From contig JAMCWS010000010.1 in assembly GCA_023480605.1 (NCBI GenBank), positions 1 through 11,492 on the forward strand: a DNA stretch of 11,492 bases, in the 5' to 3' direction. Of the stretch, positions 6,710 to 11,492 are shown piece by piece. The first letter of the stretch is position 1. Each line of letters starts with the position of its first letter. Origin of the DNA: a bacterium (GTDB lineage: Bacteria; Sumerlaeota; Sumerlaeia; MVZB01). A program made the position numbers and the translations under genes. Under the pieces are notes generated by a model, which did no database searches, was not told the origin of the DNA, and saw nothing but the letters and a program-made list of their open reading frames with translations.

Positions 6710-6726
6710 CGCCCGCCGGGCGGGCG
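6710..6726 (-). other. GC-rich hairpin immediately after rpsR
   Basis: CGCCCGCC (6710-6717) and GGCGGGCG (6719-6726) are perfect reverse complements around a single base (realistically a 3-5 nt loop). It begins 3 nt after the stop codon. No T-run follows, so it may protect the mRNA 3' end or slow RNA polymerase instead of terminating on its own. Confidence 0.4.
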
Positions 6727-6729
6727 GCG

Positions 6730-7137
6730 TTACTTCACCTTGTAAGGCAGCAGCGCCATGCTGCGGGCCCGCTTGAGGGCTACGGTTGTCATACGCTGGT
6801 GACGGGCGCAATTGCCGGTGATGCGGCGCGGCAGGATTTTGCCGCTGTCGGTCACGTAATTGCGCAACCGGTTCAAGTCCTTGTAATCGATGTAGATCAC
6901 CTTGCCAACGCAAAACTGGCAGACTTTGCCGCGATGGAACCGGCGGGGACGGCGGGATCCGCGATCGTCACCCCCCTCGGCGCCGCGATCGCCGCCGCGG
7001 AAGCGGTCGCGCGATCCCTCGCCGCGGGACTCGCGCGATCCCTCGCCGCGGGACTCGCGCGGCCCTTCGCCGCGGGATTCGGTGCTGCGAGGGGCGGGAG
7101 CGCCCTCGGGCGTATTGGGATTAGTCGATTCGGGCAT
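6730..7137 (-). CDS. rpsR: 30S ribosomal protein bS18 with long repetitive N-terminal extension
   Basis: 135 residues, against about 75 in most bacteria. The core begins near residue 65: VCQFC, DYKDLNRLRNYVTDSGKILPRRITG, CARHQR and ALKRARSMALLPY are clear bS18 signatures. Cys73, Cys76, Cys110 and His113 form a CxxC...CxxH set, indicating a zinc-binding (C+) form. bS18 binds 16S rRNA in the 30S platform together with bS6, encoded two genes upstream. The extension (1-64) is rich in Gly, Arg, Glu and Ser and includes three consecutive copies of an 8-residue unit, ESRGEG(P/S)R, at 20-43. AGGAG 10 nt before the ATG at 7137 supports that start, so the extension is probably translated. Canonical order is rpsF-ssb-rpsR-rplI; no rplI follows here. 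Confidence 0.96.
   Translation of the reverse strand: MPESTNPNTPEGAPAPRSTESRGEGPRESRGEGSRESRGEGSRDRFRGGDRGAEGGDDRGSRRPRRFHRGKVCQFCVGKVIYIDYKDLNRLRNYVTDSGKILPRRITGNCARHQRMTTVALKRARSMALLPYKVK
7009..7080 (-). repeat. Three tandem 24-nt repeats inside rpsR
   Basis: Three in-frame 24-nt units (7057-7080, 7033-7056, 7009-7032) encode ESRGEGPR, ESRGEGSR and ESRGEGSR. In the DNA two adjacent 24-nt blocks (7011-7034 and 7035-7058) are identical and a third (7059-7082) differs at a few positions. The near identity points to recent duplication and possible length variation. Confidence 0.9.
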
Positions 7138-7164
7138 GATTACTTCACTCCTGGTGAATGTCTA

Positions 7165-7187
7165 TCCCCAGTCGTCTGGATTGGGGA
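7165..7187 (-). other. Stem-loop upstream of the rpsR ribosome-binding site
   Basis: TCCCCA (7165-7170) pairs with TGGGGA (7182-7187), with two further pairs inside. It ends 12 nt before the AGGAG of rpsR, in the 177-nt gap that separates ssb from rpsR. It could modulate rpsR translation. No match to a named leader motif is claimed. Confidence 0.35.
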
Positions 7188-7314
7188 ACGGGCCGGAACT
7201 TACGGTTCCCGCGCCGCGGGGCGTGGGTGACCGATCCGGCCATCGACGTTGGTCATTGCGGGGCGTCTTGGGAAAGCGCCGTAAATCAATCCTTCGTGAA
7301 ATTACCGAACGGCC

Positions 7315-7830
7315 TCAGAAAGGCAGGTCGTCTTCCGTGTTTCCATTACTGGCACTGGCGGGGGATTCCTCTTCGGACGGAAACGGCGCGGCCTGGCGTA
7401 ACGGCGCGGCCCCCTGCGCCGCGACAGGCGGGCGGAAATCGGAGCCCGACGGGCCTGCGGCGCCCTGACCGGCGGGGGCTTCGGCGCCCTGCGGGCGGCT
7501 GTCGGCGAATTGAATGCGCTCGGCCACGACCGAAAGCTTGGAGCGGCGGCCGCCTCCCTGTTTGTCTTCCCAGGTATCCATTTTGAGCCGGCCTTCGACG
7601 AAAATGGCCCGGCCCTTCTGGAGATACTTGCCGCAAAATTCGGCGGTTTTTTCCCAGGCGGTCACATCAAGGAAGACGGTTTCCTCGCGTTTTTCGCCCG
7701 TTGCGCGATCGAACCAGCGACGGTTGAGGGCGACGCCCAAGTCGGCCACGGCCTGGCCCGACGGCAGATAGCGAACCTCGGGATCGCGGGTCAGGTTGCC
7801 CACAAGAAGGACTTTGTTCAGTTCGAGCAT
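7315..7830 (-). CDS. ssb: Single-stranded DNA-binding protein SSB
   Basis: 171 residues. The N-terminal OB fold (about 1-108) has family-typical LNKVLLVGNLTRDPEVRYLPSG, FLDVTAWEKTAEFCGKYLQKG and FVEGRLKMDTWEDKQG. A flexible linker rich in Ala, Gly, Pro and Gln (about 110-163) leads to the acidic tip EDDLPF, the conserved tail that recruits repair and replication proteins. SSB covers single-stranded DNA in replication, recombination and repair. The start is supported by AAAGGAG 10 nt upstream. It sits between rpsF and rpsR as in many bacteria. The gaps on both sides (171 and 177 nt) are wide for this cluster. Confidence 0.97.
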   Translation of the reverse strand: MLELNKVLLVGNLTRDPEVRYLPSGQAVADLGVALNRRWFDRATGEKREETVFLDVTAWEKTAEFCGKYLQKGRAIFVEGRLKMDTWEDKQGGGRRSKLSVVAERIQFADSRPQGAEAPAGQGAAGPSGSDFRPPVAAQGAAPLRQAAPFPSEEESPASASNGNTEDDLPF

Positions 7831-7854
7831 GTCTTGCGCACTCCTTTCATGTCC

Positions 7855-7873
7855 GCCGGCCTAACGGGCCGGC
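7855..7873 (-). other. GC-rich stem-loop upstream of the ssb ribosome-binding site
   Basis: GCCGGCC (7855-7861) and GGCCGGC (7867-7873) are exact reverse complements around a 5-nt loop, 7 nt from the AAAGGAG of ssb. It may set the 5' boundary of ssb translation or stabilise a processed mRNA end. There is no T-run. Confidence 0.4.
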
Positions 7874-7934
7874 CTTCTACTCCCGCAACGATCCTGCACC
7901 GTTGCCGTCCCGCGGTCAAGCGCCGGTGTTTCGG

Positions 7935-7947
7935 CCGGTGTCACCGG
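7935..7947. repeat. Small perfect palindrome between rpsF and ssb
   Basis: CCGGTG-T-CACCGG is a perfect dyad around one base, about 55 nt after the rpsF stop. It could be a protein-binding site. Being short and GC-rich in a GC-rich window, it could also be chance. Confidence 0.3.
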
Positions 7948-8001
7948 GGCCTGCGATAAACGCCGGACCGCGAAACGAGCGACGGCGAACCCGCGGACGG
8001 T

Positions 8002-8535
8002 TTATTCGGCGGCCGGAGGAGTCGTGTCGCCTTCGGCCTGCTGGGGCGCGGCGCTCTCGGTCGGGCCGACCGGAGCCTCGCTTTCGGGGGCGGCCGTCTC
8101 GGACTTGTCGCCTTCGCCTGCGGGTGGAGCCTCGCGCTCGTAACGACGGCGATAGGTGTGCGCCCGCGGCTCGATGCGGAAATCGGCGAGATAACCGGGC
8201 GCCGGAACGAGCTGGGTCACTTCCTGGCCGTGTTTCTTGGTCGGCACCTTGACGACCATGGCGCGCAACACGTGTTCGTCGTAACGGCAGACGCGTTCGA
8301 ACTGGGCGATCGCGCCGGCGTTTTCGCCGATGGTGAAATAGTAGATCACATAATACCCTTCGGCCTTGCGGCCGATTTCGTAGGCCATCTTGCGACGGCC
8401 CCAGCGCGAGATCTCGAGCAGATTGCCGCCGTTGGCCGTAATCGTTTCGCCCAGACGGTCGACCAGGGCGTTCAGTTCCGGCTCGGGCATGAGCGGATCG
8501 ATGATGGCCATGGCTTCGTAGTTTTTTGTCGGCAT
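8002..8535 (-). CDS. rpsF: 30S ribosomal protein bS6 with acidic C-terminal extension
   Basis: 177 residues, against 95-135 in many bacteria. The ferredoxin-like core (1 to about 100) shows YEAMAIIDP, the RWGRRKMAYEIGRKAEGYYVIYYF strand region (43-66) and YDEHVLRAMVVKV. bS6 pairs with bS18 on the 30S platform. The last 70 or so residues are rich in Glu, Ala, Pro and Thr and probably disordered; tails on bS6 occur elsewhere but this one is long. The frame is open upstream to 8769, but the strong AAAGGGAGG 10 nt before the ATG at 8535 and the match of MPTKNYEAMAI to family N termini fix the start. The upstream leader contains a hairpin that could be involved in control. Confidence 0.96.
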   Translation of the reverse strand: MPTKNYEAMAIIDPLMPEPELNALVDRLGETITANGGNLLEISRWGRRKMAYEIGRKAEGYYVIYYFTIGENAGAIAQFERVCRYDEHVLRAMVVKVPTKKHGQEVTQLVPAPGYLADFRIEPRAHTYRRRYEREAPPAGEGDKSETAAPESEAPVGPTESAAPQQAEGDTTPPAAE

Positions 8536-8545
8536 GGAATGACGA

Positions 8546-8554
8546 CCTCCCTTT
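8546..8554 (-). promoter_or_regulatory. Ribosome-binding site of rpsF
   Basis: AAAGGGAGG on the minus strand, 10 nt before the ATG at 8535. It decides the start against the upstream in-frame ATG at 8769, which lies inside pth. Confidence 0.8.
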
Positions 8555-8634
8555 GGTTTTATGAAGTCCCGCCCGAGATGGTGAATCGGACGGAACAGGG
8601 GGTTACGCGGGAATGGAAAACCCCGCGATGCAAA

Positions 8635-8657
8635 CGGAAAGCCGCACGGGCCTTCCG
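8635..8657 (-). terminator. Stem-loop between pth and rpsF
   Basis: In the minus-strand transcript CGGAAGGCC pairs with GGCTTTCCG (nine pairs including one G-U) around a CGTGC loop, followed by TTTGCATC. It lies about 30 nt past the pth stop. It could be a partial terminator or an attenuator controlling rpsF-ssb-rpsR separately from rplY-pth. Confidence 0.45.
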
Positions 8658-8686
8658 AAACTGTGGCGCCGGCGGCGGCGCGCCGG

Positions 8687-9277
8687 TCAGTCGGCCGGTT
8701 CGGCGAAGCGCCGGATGCCGTTGAAGCGGTCGGCGGCGACGGCGGATCCTTCGCACACCCAACATTCAACGGCGTCGGCGGCCAGGATGGTCATTTCGCC
8801 CAGTTGCGCGCGCTCGAGGGGAGGCAACCGGCTGAGGACGAAGGCCACCAGATCATCCACGTCCCAGGGCGGCCGGATGCCGACGCGCAAACGGGCGAAG
8901 TCGCCGTGCCCGAGTCGTTCGATCACCGAGCGCAAGCCGTTGTGGCCGCCGTGACTGCCGCGCGGGCGGATGCGCAGGCGCCCGATGGGAAGACTGACAT
9001 CGTCGGCGATGACCAGCAAGTCGTCCTCGCCGAGGGAGCGCTGGCGGGCCAGGGCGGCGACGGTCTGGCCTGAAAGATTCATGAACGTCATTGGCTTGGC
9101 GAGCAGCACCGGCGATCCGGCGACAAGGCCTTCGGTCAGCACGGCCTGCTCGCGTGCGCTTTCGCGCCACGTGAGCCGCCAGCGCCGGGCCACCTCGTCG
9201 GCGACGTCGAACCCGAGGTTGTGCGCCGTCGCTTCGTAACGGCGACCGGGATTTCCGAGTCCGATGACGATCTTCAT
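8687..9277 (-). CDS. pth: Peptidyl-tRNA hydrolase
   Basis: 196 residues, normal for the family. Pth frees tRNA from peptidyl-tRNAs that drop off the ribosome. GLGNPGRRYEATAHNLGFD near the N terminus carries the conserved Asn and the catalytic His; KPMTFMNLSG, IADDVSLPIGRLRIRPRG and SHGGHNGLRSV contain the other conserved residues of the substrate cleft, including the catalytic-dyad Asp region and the HNGL Asn. The ATG at 9277 begins exactly at MKIVIGLGNPG with GGAG 9 nt upstream; thirteen extra residues from 9316 have no family support. It follows rplY (Ctc type), a pairing seen in many bacteria, and precedes rpsF at 151 nt. Confidence 0.97.
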   Translation of the reverse strand: MKIVIGLGNPGRRYEATAHNLGFDVADEVARRWRLTWRESAREQAVLTEGLVAGSPVLLAKPMTFMNLSGQTVAALARQRSLGEDDLLVIADDVSLPIGRLRIRPRGSHGGHNGLRSVIERLGHGDFARLRVGIRPPWDVDDLVAFVLSRLPPLERAQLGEMTILAADAVECWVCEGSAVAADRFNGIRRFAEPAD

Positions 9278-9325
9278 AGCGAGGGACTCCGGTCGGCCGT
9301 AGCGTCGACGTCCCACCGGGCGCTG

Positions 9326-9346
9326 CGGGGCCGGCGTGGGGCCCCG
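9326..9346 (-). other. Second stem-loop in the rplY-pth gap
   Basis: CGGGGCC (9326-9332 complement pair) and GGCCCCG (9340-9346) form a perfect 7-bp stem around a 7-nt loop. It lies 34 nt before the pth GGAG-ATG region's outer edge and lacks a T-run. Likely an RNA structure in the intercistronic spacer; chance pairing cannot be ruled out at this GC content. Confidence 0.3.
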
Positions 9347-9368
9347 GGTAACCGGATTCGCGGCCCGC

Positions 9369-9390
9369 CGGATCGCCGTTTTGCGATCCG
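9369..9390 (-). other. Stem-loop immediately after rplY
   Basis: CGGATCGC and GCGATCCG form a perfect 8-bp stem around AAAACG in the transcript, starting one base after the rplY stop codon. No T-run follows, so it resembles a 3'-end-protecting or pausing hairpin more than an intrinsic terminator. Confidence 0.5.
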
Positions 9391-9391
9391 C

Positions 9392-10042
9392 CTACTCTTC
9401 TTCTTCTTCCTTCTCCTCACGCTTGCCGATCACTTCGGGCTCGGCGGGGGCTTCGGCGCCTTCCGCCGGGGCTTCGGCTTCGAGCTTGGGCGGCAGAATG
9501 ACGAACAACGGGGTGTCAGGATCGTCGAGCACGGTCACGTTTTCGGGCAGTTTCAGGTCGCGGACGAACACCGAATGGTTGATGTCGAGTTCGCTCAGGT
9601 CCACCTCGATGGCCCGAGGCATGTTAAGCGGCAGGCAGCGGACCTGAAGGTTGCGGGTAACGTGTTCCAGGATGCCGCCGACACGCACGCCGCGCGGCGT
9701 CTCGCCGATGGCGCGAACCGTGACGGTCACGACGATTTCCTCGGCGAGGTTGACGCGCAGAAAGTCGACGTGGATGATGCTTTCATCGACTGGATGGCGC
9801 TGAATGTCGCGGATGATCGTCTGTTCTTCGCCGTCATCGAGCACCAGCTTGAAGATGGCATTGCTGCGATGGGCGCCGCGCAGGATCAGTTCGAGTTCGT
9901 GATTGTCGACGGTGACCATGCGGGGATGGGTGTTCTGGCCGCCGTAGACGACCGCCGGAACGCGGCCTCCGCGGCGCAGGCGCTTGTTGGCGCGCTTGGT
10001 TTCGTTGCGGCGCGGGGTGGCGGTGATGCGCACTTGTTCCAT
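9392..10042 (-). CDS. rplY: 50S ribosomal protein bL25, long Ctc/TL5 form
   Basis: 216 residues. The N-terminal 5S rRNA-binding domain (about 1-92) shows ATPRRNETKRANKRLRRGGRVPAVVYGG and HPVDESIIHVDFLRV. The beta-rich C-terminal domain of the Ctc/TL5 type follows (about 93-185; GVRVGGILEHVTRNLQVRCLP and similar). The last 30 residues are acidic (KLEAEAPAEG... ending in a run of Glu), a common tail in this form. bL25 binds 5S rRNA in the central protuberance of the 50S subunit; Ctc is a general-stress protein in Bacillus, but no stress promoter is recognised here. The ATG at 10042 has GAGGGAG 9 nt upstream; the in-frame ATG at 10078 has no family support. It leads the rplY-pth-rpsF-ssb-rpsR series. 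The prs gene often found upstream is absent. Confidence 0.95.
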   Translation of the reverse strand: MEQVRITATPRRNETKRANKRLRRGGRVPAVVYGGQNTHPRMVTVDNHELELILRGAHRSNAIFKLVLDDGEEQTIIRDIQRHPVDESIIHVDFLRVNLAEEIVVTVTVRAIGETPRGVRVGGILEHVTRNLQVRCLPLNMPRAIEVDLSELDINHSVFVRDLKLPENVTVLDDPDTPLFVILPPKLEAEAPAEGAEAPAEPEVIGKREEKEEEEE

Positions 10043-10144
10043 ATTGGTAAGCTCCCTCGACCTCTGCCCGCCATCCAAACGTCACAGACGCGCCTATGGA
10101 CCCGCGACCCACGAGAAGCCACGGGGGATGGCTGGGCGCAAAAA

Positions 10145-10173
10145 CCAATAAAGTAAAGGATTCGCGGCGACAA
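10145..10173 (-). promoter_or_regulatory. Possible promoter of the rplY-pth series
   Basis: TTGTCG (10173-10168) and TATTGG (10150-10145) on the minus strand are 17 nt apart and match sigma70 consensus at 4 and 3 of 6. This gives a leader of about 95 nt. The match is weak, but it sits just after a terminator-like element and in the only long gap upstream of rplY. Confidence 0.3.
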
Positions 10174-10194
10174 TGCAATCAAAAAATGCCTGTC

Positions 10195-10213
10195 AAAAAA
10201 ACGCCCCCGGCGC
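10195..10213 (-). terminator. Terminator-like hairpin with T-run
   Basis: On the minus strand GCGCC-GGG-GGCG(T) can fold into a short stem and is followed directly by seven T (10201-10195); a second T6 lies at 10186-10181. It is about 300 nt past the membrane-protein stop and just before the possible rplY promoter. The stem is only 4-5 bp, so strength is doubtful. Confidence 0.35.
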
Positions 10214-10239
10214 AGCGACCTTGTTCCTTCACTCTTTTC

Positions 10240-10255
10240 ACACAAAGACACGAAG
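10240..10255 (-). repeat. Short dispersed-repeat motif, copy 2
   Basis: Reads CTTCGTGTCTTTGTGT on the minus strand, matching copy 1 at 3027-3042 at 15 of 16 positions but in the opposite orientation. It lies in the gap between the membrane protein and rplY. Confidence 0.5.
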
Positions 10256-10517
10256 ACACCGGGAAAAATGATTTGACGCCGGCTTGCGTGGATACTGAAT
10301 GTCGAGCGATCCTGTCGCCCACTATAAGGGATGATTATGTTCGGGAGTTGGCAAATGCGGTATGCTCCCCCGCATTCATGCTCGCGACCGATGCTGAGCC
10401 AATGACTTCGGGCACGAGCACGATTACGAGCCAGGGAATGACGGCGCGGCGGCCATATCACGCAGCCCCCAAATCCATGCGCGACGGGCGATTTCGGCGC
10501 TTGGGCTAAAATGATTG

Positions 10518-11492
10518 TCAGGCGCCGCCGGATTCGCCGCCCTGGCTGAAAATTCCTGCCCAGAGGCCGCCCGCGAGCAAATTGACCGGCAACACGCCCA
10601 AAGCGAACAGGTCCCAGTCGCTCATGCCCATGTGCGGGTGCCAGACGAATACCCAGGTCACGCCCAACAGGGCGGCCGATGCGAGAGCCAGGGCCTGTTG
10701 ACGGCCGAAGCCCTGCAGAGCCCGCAGGCGCCGCCAGCAAACGGCCAGGACCGGCCAACCCAACGGCGCGCCGGCGAGAGCAAACAGCAGGAAGTGTTTC
10801 CAGTGAAGCCACTGGCCCATCGAGAATAAAAAGTAAACGCCCGTGTGGCTGCGGGCGGCAATCGCGCGGGCCATGGCCGGAGTGAGCGGGGTCAGCAGTT
10901 CGAGGAGCTTGTCGTCGCGGGTGACGACCAGGAGGTGGCCGGGCCAAAGCAGTTCGAGCGTTGCCGGCAGCATATCGAGCACGATGAAGCCGATGATACA
11001 GAGGATCGCCCATTCGACGGCGCGGCCCGGCCAGAAGCGGCGCGCCCAGCGGCCGCCGTGCCGTTCGACCAACAGCCAAAACAGCGCCGGGAAGAAAATA
11101 AAGGCCATCTTGTGGCAAAGGTAGGCCAGACCATAGGCGACGACGACGTGCCAGGGACGAACGCGCGAGCCGGGCTCGATCGCCCGCGTCAACAGATAGA
11201 AGAAGAGCGTCAACGAAGCGGCGACGGCGGCGTAATACTCGACGTGACCGATGAAATTGAGCGTGATGGCCGTCAGCAGGTTTGGCGCCAGGAAAGCCGG
11301 CCGGATCGAGAACCGGCAAAGGATCGCCACGCAGAGGCCGCCCCACAGACTGTCGACGATTCGGAAGGCGAGGGGGACATCGTGAACGCCGCGCCAGACA
11401 AGCCACACCAAGAGATGGGCGAGGGGTTCCCGGTCGTAATACGCCGGGATGTCGGACCACATGTAGGCCCAGTAATCGGAGAGGATGGTGGC
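10518..11492 (-). CDS. Multi-pass membrane protein, N-terminus beyond window
   Basis: 324 residues are visible and the frame is open to the window edge; an ATG at 11462 exists, but the codons before it (including DYWAYMWSDIPAYYDREPL across it) read as protein, so the true start is probably outside. About eight hydrophobic helices are present. Charged or polar loops include GHVEYYA, AYLCHKMAFIFF, VVTRDDKLLELL and a C-terminal HPHMGMSDWDLFALG. The layout, with an N-terminal Asp/Glu-rich loop and many helices, recalls GT-C glycosyltransferases or lipid-linked sugar transferases, and DWDLF-type motifs occur in large uncharacterised membrane proteins. I do not recognise the family with confidence. 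The gene ends with a Gly/Ser-rich tail, and no U-rich terminator follows closely. Confidence 0.8.
   Translation of the reverse strand, partial: ATILSDYWAYMWSDIPAYYDREPLAHLLVWLVWRGVHDVPLAFRIVDSLWGGLCVAILCRFSIRPAFLAPNLLTAITLNFIGHVEYYAAVAASLTLFFYLLTRAIEPGSRVRPWHVVVAYGLAYLCHKMAFIFFPALFWLLVERHGGRWARRFWPGRAVEWAILCIIGFIVLDMLPATLELLWPGHLLVVTRDDKLLELLTPLTPAMARAIAARSHTGVYFLFSMGQWLHWKHFLLFALAGAPLGWPVLAVCWRRLRALQGFGRQQALALASAALLGVTWVFVWHPHMGMSDWDLFALGVLPVNLLAGGLWAGIFSQGGESGGA

Larger units (their letters stand above)
6396..6729. other. 334-nt gap between dnaN and rpsR
   Basis: I see no credible gene. The gap holds a GC-rich hairpin right after the rpsR stop, the two-part stem-loop at 6606-6649, an AT-rich patch at about 6525-6555, a weak promoter match, and tandem dyads before dnaN. 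The place where rplI often stands is empty. Confidence 0.6.
10043..10517. other. 475-nt gap upstream of rplY
   Basis: No credible gene. From the rplY side it holds the ribosome-binding site (10052-10058), a possible promoter, the T-run hairpin, the repeat motif at 10240-10255, and a 48-codon minus-strand frame at 10478-10335 that is interrupted by a stop at codon 7. Confidence 0.6.

Noticed and set aside
7009..7082. Tandem repeats as a CRISPR array
   Set aside because: The units are contiguous without spacers and are in frame inside rpsR.
10458..10460. In-frame TGA read as a recoded codon
   Set aside because: lpxB and dnaN use TGA as a normal stop, no selenocysteine insertion element is seen, and the frame is not a convincing gene.
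9886..11460. Minus-strand frame of 524 codons through the membrane-protein gene and the gap into rplY
   Set aside because: It is Arg/Pro-rich in an alternative frame, spans two real genes and a gap, and has no recognisable motif.

Overview
The window is GC-rich bacterial DNA in which every recognisable gene lies on the minus strand, so the genes read from high to low coordinates. It holds twelve genes: ten complete ones and one cut at each edge. Lipid A genes (lpxB, a DUF374 acyltransferase and a GnnA-like oxidoreductase) point to a Gram-negative bacterium with lipopolysaccharide. Gene order does not match Enterobacteria: dnaN lies away from dnaA, rplI is missing after rpsR, and L25 is of the long Ctc/TL5 type. 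I would guess a non-proteobacterial, LPS-bearing lineage such as one of the Planctomycetes/Sumerlaeota/Hydrogenedentota-like phyla or a deltaproteobacterial relative. That placement is inference only.

Layout in the direction of transcription: (1) 11492-10518, the C-terminal part of an unrecognised multi-pass membrane protein. (2) 10517-10043, a gap with a terminator-like hairpin plus T-run followed by a possible promoter. (3) 10042-6730, a translation and single-strand-DNA cluster: rplY (bL25), pth, rpsF (bS6), ssb, rpsR (bS18). Its gaps are unusually wide for such an operon (114-177 nt) and all hold GC-rich stem-loops. (4) 6729-6396, a gap with a large hairpin and a tandem inverted-repeat structure just before dnaN. 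(5) 6395-4446, dnaN (sliding clamp) and a single-pass TPR protein. (6) 4389-3337, galT, with its own near-consensus sigma70-type promoter placed so that the transcript should be leaderless. (7) 3336-2729, a non-coding, comparatively AT-rich gap with a perfect 9-bp inverted repeat and a degenerate dispersed-repeat motif. (8) 2728-1, an overlapping lipid A cassette: GnnA-like oxidoreductase, lpxB, DUF374 acyltransferase, running off the window.

Most of the content is housekeeping. I see no CRISPR array, transposase, phage gene, tRNA or rRNA, and no clear candidate for a wholly new system. The items most worth a second look are the leaderless galT promoter, the GnnA-like gene in the lipid A cassette, the triplicated 24-nt repeat inside the bS18 extension, the disordered extensions on four nucleic-acid-binding proteins, and the non-coding palindromes at 3168-3199 and 6413-6440.
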